The position numbers and the translations under genes are program-made. The notes below the pieces were generated by a model, which had not been told where the DNA came from, did no database searches, and saw only the letters and a program-made list of their open reading frames with translations. A stretch of DNA of 64,000 nucleotides from Streptomyces albipurpureus (GTDB lineage Bacteria; Actinomycetota; Actinomycetes; Streptomycetales; Streptomycetaceae). Each line of letters begins with the position of its first letter. Within the stretch, counting starts at the first letter, position 1. Shown here piece by piece: positions 57,571 through 64,000 of the stretch. Location: positions 62,001-126,000 of the forward strand of contig NZ_JAMQAW010000010.1 of NCBI RefSeq assembly GCF_023701525.1. Direction: 5' to 3'.

Positions 57571-57717
57571 GCGACCGTCCCCTCCAGCTCACCGCACCGG
57601 ACCGGCCATGACCGCAGTATTCAGCACTACGGCTCTGACGCACACGGCGTTCACGATCACAGCACGGTCTCGTTCATTTTGCGCCGAACGAGCTGTGATC
57701 GTTGTCCCTTCACACTT

Positions 57718-58134
57718 TTAACCAGTCAGTGCCAGCTCGAACCACACGGTCTTACCCCCAGTGTCCCGCCTAGTCCCCCATCGCCGGGTAGAGCGCGCGA
57801 CAAGTTGCAGCCCACGCCCGCCTTCGTCATCGGGCGACGCGGCCCTTTCCGTAGGAGGATCTGGCAGCGGATCGGACACCTCAACGAGGAGGAAGGGAGC
57901 GCTCTCAGTCGGTTCCCGATGTATGAGACGAACGCCGATGGGGCCCGAGGCATAGCGCAAGGAGTTGGTCACCAGCTCGCTGACCAGCAGTACGGTCACA
58001 TCACGAACGCCCGGATCCAGGCCCCAGGTCCGCAGGGTGTCACGTACGACATGGCGAGCGGCGCGTACGGCATTGGCCTCGGCGGGGAAGGTCCACTCGG
58101 CGCGTGTTCCGTCGATGTCGATCACGCCGCTCAC
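57718..58134 (-). CDS. RsbW-like ATP-binding protein (HATPase_c_2)
   Basis: A single-domain GHKL ATPase related to anti-sigma kinases SpoIIAB/RsbW: N box ELVTNSLRYASG, G1 box DEGGRGLQLVARS and GKTVWFELALTG. Its sequence resembles the C-terminal domain of the phosphatase next to it, suggesting an old duplication. The start is uncertain: the frame opens at a TTG at 58227, but the first 90 nt have poor codon usage, so I place it at the GTG at 58134 (GTG 58125 is also possible). It may bind a sigma factor or an STAS-domain protein; whether it phosphorylates one is not known. Confidence 0.8.
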   Translation of the reverse strand: MSGVIDIDGTRAEWTFPAEANAVRAARHVVRDTLRTWGLDPGVRDVTVLLVSELVTNSLRYASGPIGVRLIHREPTESAPFLLVEVSDPLPDPPTERAASPDDEGGRGLQLVARSTRRWGTRRDTGGKTVWFELALTG

Positions 58135-59022
58135 TTCCCGGATCAGCAGCAGACCCGCATCCCTTACAGGGGGGTCAATCAGCACATACCCGATATTTGG
58201 GGCACGGTATCGCGATCGAACCGGCAAGCAGCTGGCCGTTGGCGCAAACGGCGTACGGGGAGATGGGGCCGCCTTTCGCCGGCTCGGACACCGGTCTGCG
58301 GGACTGAGCCACTCTCACCTGTGGGTGCTTGCGGGGGATGGACAGGCAGCGCACCCGCTAGCTCGGGTGGGCCGGCCCACCCATTTGGGCTGCGTCCCGT
58401 CGGGGCCATCCAGCCCAACCCGCCACTCAACCCAGCACTCAAGCCGTCACTCAAGCGCCGCCCAAACCGCCGCTCAAGCCGCCGCCCAAACTGCCACTCA
58501 ACCCAGCACTCAACCCGGCACTCAAACCATCATCCGGTACAGCAGCCCACCCGCCGTCCGACCGTCCGGAGAGAGCCGGGAGCCGGTAACCGCGGAGCCG
58601 AGTACCCAGCAGCCGGCTCTCGGTTGGGGCCGGGCCACCCGCGGCGGGGCGCTCCTCACCGTCTTTCGCCTGGCACCACGCTTCCACCGCCCACGCATCA
58701 CCTACACAGCCCAGAAGCAGACATGACTGCGCATGCCTTCGCCCTCAGAGCCGTTCGCCAGACGGTTCGGCCAAGGACGGAGGCACCTCACGGCCCACCG
58801 GTCCCGGGACACACATCCCAGACCGCCCCGCCTTGGGCCGGTACCGGTACCCACGCGCCCACCCCTCAACTGAGGGGGTCACCCGAACCCGACGCTCACA
58901 GCACCCGACCCTCACAGCACCCGTCACCGGCCGCCCCGAACTCCCACCGACCGGAACGCTCGCCCACACGAACGACCAGACGACCGAACGCCCACGGCCG
59001 ATGGCGCCCCTCACTGCACTGC
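58135..59022. other. repeat-rich gene-free stretch
   Basis: About 890 nt without a convincing gene. It contains a 12-bp tandem repeat (58421-58530), a CCCCTCA/TGAGGGG palindrome (58862-58877) and a direct repeat of CTCACAGCACCCG near 58903. Any frame through the repeats gives a simple repeated peptide. Confidence 0.6.
58421..58530. repeat. degenerate 12-bp tandem repeat, about nine copies
   Basis: CACTCAA or its variants GCTCAAG/GCCCAAA recur at 58424, 58436, 58448, 58460, 58471, 58484, 58495, 58507 and 58519, a period of 11-13 bp, each followed by a CC-rich tail. Confidence 0.88.
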
Positions 59023-59433
59023 TCACTTCTCCGGTTGCCAGGCACCGCGAAGCAGCCGGGCAGCTTCGGCCACCGCGGGGCGGTCCTGGTCAAGCCAGTC
59101 CACGGTGTCGGTCTCATCGGGCGTGAGCCAGCGCAGGGCGTCATGGTCTTCCAGTGGCTGAGGCTCACCTGCGACGAGTCGGGCCGTCCACACCTGCAGC
59201 ACATATCCAGGCTTGAGCGGCCACTCACCGGGGATCCGCGCCAAGGGCTCCGCCTCGACACCCAGTTCTTCACGCAGCTCACGGACGAGAGCGTCCTCGG
59301 GACGCTCCCCCGGCTCCAGTTTGCCGCCCGGCAGTTCCCATCGGCCGGCCAGTTCCTCAGGTGCGCTACGACGGGCCGCCAGCAACCGCCCGCGGTCATA
59401 GAGGGCTCCGGCCACCACCACGCGATCAGTCAT
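59023..59433 (-). CDS. Nudix hydrolase, MutT type
   Basis: A 136-residue hydrolase of nucleoside diphosphates linked to another moiety. The Nudix box GGKLEPGERPEDALVREL followed by REELG matches GX5EX7REUXEEXGU; the preceding RWELPGG is typical of MutT-type 8-oxo-dGTP pyrophosphatases, so nucleotide-pool sanitation is likely but not proven. The ATG at 59433 has no ribosome site, but TACGCT ends 7 nt upstream, a leaderless arrangement. Confidence 0.9.
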   Translation of the reverse strand: MTDRVVVAGALYDRGRLLAARRSAPEELAGRWELPGGKLEPGERPEDALVRELREELGVEAEPLARIPGEWPLKPGYVLQVWTARLVAGEPQPLEDHDALRWLTPDETDTVDWLDQDRPAVAEAARLLRGAWQPEK

Positions 59434-59446
59434 ATGCGCGAGCGTA
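59434..59446 (-). promoter_or_regulatory. -10 element of a probable leaderless Nudix transcript
   Basis: On the minus strand TACGCT (TANNNT) is followed by 7 nt and the ATG at 59433. Confidence 0.5.
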
Positions 59447-59659
59447 CTGCGCCGGATTCCACGGCCTGCTCGAATACGACGGCCGTCCCAGGGAAGGCCC
59501 GCGAGGCGCTCACTCAAGAAACCCACGAAGGAGCTGCCCATGGAGCCGCCAGGTGCCCTCTCTGGAAGCTGAGCCGCACCCGCCGTATCGGGCACCGACG
59601 CACCGGGCTGAGGATATGTTCGAGCGAACGGTCCGCCGGTGTTCACTTCAGCACTCCGC

Positions 59660-59839
59660 TCAGAGGGTGGTGCGCCCAATGCGCTCGACCCAGTAGAGCT
59701 GTTTGTTCCCCTTGCGGTCGAGTGAAGTGACCATCCGCTGAGCCTCGTCCTCGGTGGCGTACCGACCGACGCGATAGCGATTGCCGTTGTCGTCCTGGCG
59801 TATGACGAGCCAGGGGAGCACAGCGCTGGTGTCACTCAT
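59660..59839 (-). CDS. small SPOR-like domain protein
   Basis: A 59-residue protein starting MSDTSAVLPWLVIRQDDNGN and ending YWVERIGRTTL. The segment YRVGRYATEDEAQRMVTSLD has the beta-alpha pattern of half a SPOR repeat, and Streptomyces orthologues are annotated as SPOR domain-containing. SPOR domains bind denuded glycan at septa, but this copy has no signal peptide or membrane anchor, so a cytosolic role is likelier. GGAGGGG lies 4-5 nt before the ATG. It is upstream of the Nudix gene on the same strand. Confidence 0.88.
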   Translation of the reverse strand: MSDTSAVLPWLVIRQDDNGNRYRVGRYATEDEAQRMVTSLDRKGNKQLYWVERIGRTTL

Positions 59840-60332
59840 CGCACCCCTCCATCAGTTGATCCATCTGACCGTAAAAATCGCCAGGAAACCGCAGTGCGCA
59901 TATGCCCGAGCCTACGCCTGACCTTCACTCAGCGGATACGGGTTTACACAAAGAGACAGGAATCAGGGGGCGTAAACCTGAGAATGCGCCCCATGAAGCC
60001 GACTCGGACCCCACCTTGCCCTCCCGATCTCTTCGACCGCACCTACTTCGGCACTTTTCCCGTGGCCGCCCCTCGCCCACGAAGGCCGGCACCCGCAAGC
60101 AACCGGCAATCCACCCGGGCCGGCGCCCATCCGGGCAGGCATCCACACATCTGACGCCCCATCGACACCGCCACCCGCCATCGACCGAAGGCGCCAGCCA
60201 CCGAAGACTCACGCCGCCGAAGACTCCGTCCACGGGTGAGGACGCCATCGCCAGAGCCGTGATTGACCAGAACACAGCACCGCAGTTCAGCAGAAGGGGG
60301 TCACCGCACACATCGCGCGCGGCGCTCCGGGC
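59840..60332. other. gene-free stretch upstream of the SPOR-like gene
   Basis: About 490 nt, relatively AT-rich near 59870-60000, where the SPOR-like gene promoter should lie. The open frame from 59902 on the plus strand has a TTA codon and no GC bias at third positions, so I do not call it. Confidence 0.5.
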
Positions 60333-61085
60333 TCACTTCACCGGGAGGTGGTAGGCAACCCGGAACCGATCCGCGAGGACGACAACATCCGCGGTCTCAA
60401 CCGCTCGCCCGGATGCGTAGTACGTACGCTCCACCACCATCACCACATGCCCGGGTACCCCCCCAAGCGCCAAGAGCTCTTCCGCCAACCCCGGTCGAGC
60501 GCCGACCTCCTCCGAGACGTTGTCCACGATGACGTCGATGGCCGCCATCCGCTCGACCACACCACGCCCACCCAGCGGGCCCTCCTCGGGCAGCATCACC
60601 GGTGTCCGGCCGGTGACCGACAGCGGTTCCCACGAGGTGGAGAGCATCGTGGCTTCTCCACCGTCCCGAAAGACATAGCGCGTCCGCATCACCCGCGCCC
60701 CGATCTCAACATCGAGCCGGGCAGCGATCTCCGCGCTCGCCGCCTCCTGCTCGCTACGTGACGCCCAGGTGCTGCGGGCACCCTGCTCCGCCTGCTCCTG
60801 GCGGAAGAGGTTGGCGCCGGACGAAGGGCGGTAGCCCGAACGGGAGATACGCCGTGGGACCGGGCGCTCCCGGACATAGGTGCCAGACCCCGAGCGCCCC
60901 TCGACCAGACCTTCGGCCATCAGGACCTTGCGCGCTTCCAGCGCGACCGTGTCCGAGACTCCGTACTCCTCACGGATTCGAGCCTGTGAGGGAAGACGGG
61001 TGTGCGGCGGCAGAGAACCCTCGACGATCTTCTGTCGAAGGTCGCCGGCAACGCGCAGATAGGCGGGCTGCTCACCGAATGTCAC
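60333..61085 (-). CDS. GntR family transcriptional regulator with UTRA domain
   Basis: A 250-residue regulator of the HutC subfamily: N-terminal winged helix (AYLRVAGDLRQKIVEGSLPP, RIREEYGVSDTVALEARKVL, GLVEGRSGSGTYV) and a C-terminal UTRA ligand domain (VMRTRYVFRDGGEATMLST through VVMVVERTYYASGRAVETA). UTRA domains bind small sugars, phosphosugars, amino acids or fatty acids. The GTG at 61085 has GGGGAG 7 nt upstream. It is divergent from the chitinase gene across 277 nt, so it could regulate itself or the chitinase; it is not DasR itself, whose helix-turn-helix sequence differs. Confidence 0.9.
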   Translation of the reverse strand: MTFGEQPAYLRVAGDLRQKIVEGSLPPHTRLPSQARIREEYGVSDTVALEARKVLMAEGLVEGRSGSGTYVRERPVPRRISRSGYRPSSGANLFRQEQAEQGARSTWASRSEQEAASAEIAARLDVEIGARVMRTRYVFRDGGEATMLSTSWEPLSVTGRTPVMLPEEGPLGGRGVVERMAAIDVIVDNVSEEVGARPGLAEELLALGGVPGHVVMVVERTYYASGRAVETADVVVLADRFRVAYHLPVK

Positions 61086-61257
61086 TGACCACTCCCCTCG
61101 TCCTGACAGACAGCAACAGGGTGGCAACGCCAGGTTGTTGCCCGCAACTGTGGGCCAGAGTTTCACTCGAAGTGATGACTTGGGCCCCTACGCCCGATTC
61201 CCATGCGCCTCAGCCGTCACGTATCGCGGATACGGCCGATCCTCCATTACCAAACCA

Positions 61258-61286
61258 TTGACCTTATTGGTACAGACCAATACCGT
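61258..61286 (+). promoter_or_regulatory. chitinase promoter with DasR-type dre operator in the spacer
   Basis: TTGACC (61258-61263) and TACCGT (61281-61286) are 17 nt apart. The spacer holds ATTGGTACAGACCAAT (61266-61281), a perfect 6-bp inverted repeat matching the dre pattern TGGT-N4-ACCA bound by DasR and the TGGTCCAGACC-type repeats of Streptomyces chitinase promoters. Repression by DasR, relieved by glucosamine-6-phosphate, is inferred. Confidence 0.75.
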
Positions 61287-61362
61287 CCTGAGCTGCACGA
61301 CGCCCGTTCACGGAGATGTCCCGGCGCACGACCACGTCGAGACACACACAGGAATGAGTAAC

Positions 61363-62754
61363 ATGCGTCGAAGAACCCTTGTTCGTACGGCAGTTGCCGT
61401 CTGCTCGCTCTCCCTGGTCGCGACCGTCGCCCCCGCGGCAACAGCCGACCCGGCAGGTACGGCCGCCACCTCACGAGTAGCCGCCCTGGCCTCCCAAGGT
61501 GACGATGACGACGACAAGCGCTCGTACAAGCGCATCGGCTACTTCACTCAGTGGGGTATCTACGGTCGCAATTTCCAGGTCAAAGACATGGACAAGACCG
61601 GTCAGGCAGCCAAGCTCACCCATATCAACTACGCCTTCGGCAATGTCAGCCCCGACGGCAAGTGCTACATACCGAACGTGCCCGGCGAGGGTGACTCCTG
61701 GGCCGACTACGTACGCCCGGTGGATGCGGCCAACTCCGTCGACGGTGTCGCGGACGACTGGACCCAGCCGCTCGCTGGAAACTTCAACCAGCTGGCTGAG
61801 CTGAAGGCCAAGCACCCCGGTCTGAAGGCACTGATCTCGCTCGGCGGCTGGAGCTGGTCCACCCACTTCTCCAACGCGGTCCTCACCCCCGAGTCCCGCA
61901 AGGCGTTCGTCTCCTCCTGCATCGACCTCTACATCAAGGGCAATCTGCCCGTGGACGGCACGCGCGGCGGAGTCGGCGCGGCGGCCGGGGTCTTCGACGG
62001 CATCGACCTCGACTGGGAGTGGCCCGCCTCGTCGGGCGACGCCGACACCCCGTACCGCCCCGAGGACAAGAAGAACTTCACCGCCGTGGTGAAGGAGTTC
62101 CGCAACCAGCTCGACGCCTACGCCAAGAGCGAGGCCCAGCGGAAGGGCAAGAAGGCCAAGCACTACGACCTCTCGGCCTTTGTCCCGACCGCCACTCCCA
62201 AGATCGACGCGGGCTTCGAGGTCCGCAAGATCATGCGTGACCTGGACTGGGTCAACCTCCAGGGCTACGACTTCCATGTCTCGGGCGAGGCAAACACCAA
62301 CCAGCAGTCCGCGCTGAGGGCGAAGAACGACTGGAGCGTCGACCAGACGGTAAACGACTGGCTGGATCGCGGCGCACCCGCCCGCAAGCTGGTGATGGGT
62401 ATGCCCTTCTACGGTCAGGGCTGGACCGGGGTGACCGGCGGCGGTGATGGCCTGAACCAGCCGGCGGCCCGTCCCGCGCCGGCGACATACCAGGCAGGTT
62501 ACGAGGACTACAAGGCCCTCAAGAAGCTCGCCGATTCGGGAACGTACAAGGTCCACCGCGACAAGAAGAACGGGCACGCCTGGCTCTTCGACGGCACCAC
62601 CCTGTGGACGTACGACGACCCGCAGGTGCTGCGCGCCAAGACCGAGTACATCCGTGAGGAGGGTCTCGGCGGAGCCATGATCTGGTCCCTCGACGGCGAC
62701 ACCGCGGATGGCGAGCTGATGGGCGCCATCGACCGCGGGCTCAAGCGCCGCTGA
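61363..62754 (+). CDS. secreted GH18 chitinase
   Basis: Extracellular endo-type chitinase of 463 residues that cuts beta-1,4 bonds in chitin. A Sec signal peptide (RRRTLVRTAVAVCSLSLVA, cut near ATA-D at about 32) is followed by a short Asp-rich linker (QGDDDDDKR) and one GH18 barrel: SLGGWSWSTHF, the catalytic motif DGIDLDWEWP (DxxDxDxE) and the closing MIWSLDGDTADGEL. No chitin-binding or FnIII domain is present, so it is probably aimed at soluble or colloidal chitin. I chose the ATG at 61363 (AGGA 9 nt upstream) over 61354. A strong dre-containing promoter lies 77 nt upstream, and a terminator follows. Confidence 0.95.
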   Translation: MRRRTLVRTAVAVCSLSLVATVAPAATADPAGTAATSRVAALASQGDDDDDKRSYKRIGYFTQWGIYGRNFQVKDMDKTGQAAKLTHINYAFGNVSPDGKCYIPNVPGEGDSWADYVRPVDAANSVDGVADDWTQPLAGNFNQLAELKAKHPGLKALISLGGWSWSTHFSNAVLTPESRKAFVSSCIDLYIKGNLPVDGTRGGVGAAAGVFDGIDLDWEWPASSGDADTPYRPEDKKNFTAVVKEFRNQLDAYAKSEAQRKGKKAKHYDLSAFVPTATPKIDAGFEVRKIMRDLDWVNLQGYDFHVSGEANTNQQSALRAKNDWSVDQTVNDWLDRGAPARKLVMGMPFYGQGWTGVTGGGDGLNQPAARPAPATYQAGYEDYKALKKLADSGTYKVHRDKKNGHAWLFDGTTLWTYDDPQVLRAKTEYIREEGLGGAMIWSLDGDTADGELMGAIDRGLKRR

Positions 62755-62761
62755 CGATACG

Positions 62762-62788
62762 CGCTCCCCGGACGGTGTCCGGGGAGCG
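62762..62788 (+). terminator. terminator of the chitinase gene
   Basis: A perfect 12-bp stem (CGCTCCCCGGAC, 62762-62773 with 62777-62788) with a 3-nt loop lies 7 nt past the stop codon. Confidence 0.85.
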
Positions 62789-63127
62789 ACCGGAACGAGG
62801 TCGGTGTTCCAGGCTGTCGACGGCCTTGGAGCACCGGCCTCTTCCGTACGCCGTCATCCGTCGGGGCCGTGTCCGCACCCACCTGCGCACCCACCTCCGT
62901 ATGCACGTCCGCGGAGGCAGACCGTCCGCCGCACTGGAGGACAACCCGTTGACGCGCCGTGAGCAACCACCCACGAGGCGGACTCCGCTGAGGCACCGGG
63001 AGGAGTGCTCCGCACGGCAACCTGCACGGGACGGGAGCACGCCCCCGCAGATCGTGTCCGCCGAGTCGGCCATTGACCGCGCCCAGGGGATACATCCCTC
63101 GTGACGCGGTTCCGGCCGCCGTCACCA
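62789..63127. other. intergenic region between convergent genes
   Basis: About 340 nt after the chitinase terminator with no supported gene; frames on both strands lack ribosome sites and end within the gap. Confidence 0.5.
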
Positions 63128-64000
63128 CTAGAGGGAACTGTCGTCCTCGGTCTCATCGATCGGCGGTACGGTGGTCAGGCCGATGGCGTCCCGGATGGCG
63201 ATCTCCGTCTTCTCCCTGAGCGCGTTGTCACCCACTTGGGTGTGCTCCCAGAAACTCTCCTCATTCTTGGCCAGAGCCGCCTTCTCCCAATGGGTGCCGG
63301 CTCGTTCGAATTCCTGCGCGCGCCGGATCGCGGCGCCGGACACGCTCGGCGGCCAGTCGTACTGACGCAGGGCCCGCGCCTGAGCGGTGAAGGCGCCGGC
63401 CATCTTCCCCGCCCACTGCTGATGCGCCCGCACCTCCTGGGCGAACTCGGCATCCGGCATCAGATAGTGGGCTTGCAGTACCGCGCCTTCGGCCCGGAGA
63501 TAGGCCTGCTGGTGAGGATCGAGAACCGAGGCGTCACGGCGTACGGAACCCAACGTCGTCTCGCCCTTCGCGGTGGCGAAACCGCAAGTGATCTTTCTGT
63601 CGCCAAGACGCCAACTCTCCCGAGTGGGAAGGTAGTAGTAATAGTCCATATTGCCCGGGACCTCCCAGTGGTCCATGGCGTAGTCGTCATTGATCTCCTG
63701 GCAGCTCTTCTCCGCCAGGGTCTCCAGTCGACGGGCACCGGGGAAGCCATCGAACCCCGTGATCTTGAGATCACCCGCGATCTCAGCCTGGTGTTCGCCG
63801 TCGCAGTCCACCGCCTCGACGGCTTCGGTCTCCTTCTCCTCGCTCGCGCCCCGGCCCGGCAGGTTGAAGCAGTCGCCCGCGCGAAGATCCAGGGTGCTAC
63901 GGGAACGGGACGTCTCATCCATCTCGTCCTTGAACCCCTCCCAGGCACTGCCCAGAAATCCGGTCACCAGCAGAGTGAGGGTCAAGAGGGTGCTGAGGGC
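63128..64000 (-). CDS. septum-formation-family membrane protein, 5' end cut by window edge
   Basis: The frame stays open to the last base of the window (visible part about 290 residues), so the true start lies outside. The visible N-terminus is hydrophobic (LLTLTLLVTGFLG), the end of a membrane segment, followed by an extracellular domain that resembles the septum formation (septum_form) family: LRAGDCFNLPG, VDCDGEHQAEIAG and a late Cys (ITCGFATA), likely forming disulfides. In mycobacteria members include secreted septum-related proteins. The C-terminal 120 residues are helical and polar. An N-terminal DUF4190-type membrane region would be expected beyond the edge. Confidence 0.72.
   Translation of the reverse strand, partial: ALSTLLTLTLLVTGFLGSAWEGFKDEMDETSRSRSTLDLRAGDCFNLPGRGASEEKETEAVEAVDCDGEHQAEIAGDLKITGFDGFPGARRLETLAEKSCQEINDDYAMDHWEVPGNMDYYYYLPTRESWRLGDRKITCGFATAKGETTLGSVRRDASVLDPHQQAYLRAEGAVLQAHYLMPDAEFAQEVRAHQQWAGKMAGAFTAQARALRQYDWPPSVSGAAIRRAQEFERAGTHWEKAALAKNEESFWEHTQVGDNALREKTEIAIRDAIGLTTVPPIDETEDDSSL

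Noticed and set aside
53464..59730. 2088-codon open frame on the plus strand
   Set aside because: It overlaps pspA in another frame and is antisense to the phosphatase and ATPase genes, whose domains are clear. Long spurious frames are normal at this GC content.
59902..60354. 150-codon plus-strand frame
   Set aside because: It contains a TTA codon, lacks GC bias at third positions, has no ribosome site and overlaps the GntR gene end.

Overview
This window is high-GC chromosomal DNA from a Streptomyces species or close relative. Almost every codon ends in G or C, GTG and TTG starts are common, many genes lack a Shine-Dalgarno site, and the gene order matches the core-chromosome segment of Streptomyces coelicolor that runs from the sigE-rseA-htrA-tatB locus through mshB and bldK to the succinate dehydrogenase genes. 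I see no phage, insertion sequence, CRISPR array, rRNA or tRNA gene. Most of the content is conserved housekeeping and developmental genes, and both window edges cut a gene.

Region by region. (1) 1-5.8 kb: the envelope-stress operon sigE-rseA-htrA, followed by tatB and a truncated hypothetical gene, all on the minus strand, with a divergent O-methyltransferase; the same order is known around Mycobacterium tuberculosis SigE. A good ECF-type promoter (GGAAC, 17 nt, CGTT) sits directly upstream of sigE. (2) 6.3-13.7 kb: a DUF3117 small protein, a PaaG-like enoyl-CoA hydratase/isomerase, 3-methyladenine glycosylase, a DivIVA-like protein, folP2, a LOG-type protein, dapE, and two exported proteins. 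(3) 14-19 kb: dapC and the 7Fe ferredoxin fdxA, a GNAT enzyme, a SirB1-like protein, and a frameshifted AlkZ-type glycosylase gene. (4) 19-26.4 kb: a YoaR-like cell-wall protein, the mycothiol gene mshB, an S9 peptidase and membrane proteins. (5) 26.5-39.8 kb: two complete oligopeptide ABC operons on the minus strand. The upstream one (33.6-39.8 kb) has the permease, binding protein, permease, ATPase, ATPase order of bldK, the oligopeptide importer needed for aerial mycelium formation in S. coelicolor. (6) 39.8-41.3 kb: a 1.5 kb gene-poor stretch with a possible binding-protein gene remnant and a 30-bp minisatellite. (7) 41.4-51 kb: typA, an unusually long binding lipoprotein, and a three-subunit succinate dehydrogenase preceded by a small coiled-coil gene. 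(8) 51.7-58.2 kb: a TPM-domain protein and PspA, then a multidomain SpoIIE-type phosphatase with a separate RsbW-like ATPase. (9) 59-64 kb: Nudix, SPOR-like and GntR/UTRA genes, a GH18 chitinase whose promoter carries a DasR-type (dre) operator, and a truncated membrane protein.

Functionally the window joins envelope-stress sensing (SigE/RseA/HtrA, PspA), peptide import tied to development (BldK), lysine/peptidoglycan precursor synthesis (DapC, DapE), redox (FdxA, MshB, Sdh) and chitin use under N-acetylglucosamine control. I found no clearly new multi-gene system. The most useful leads are the ECF autoregulatory promoter, the dre element inside the chitinase promoter spacer, a probable ATT start codon, six genes with the TANNNT-N6/7-start layout of leaderless transcripts, the binding-protein-gene remnant upstream of bldK, and several unusual repeats.
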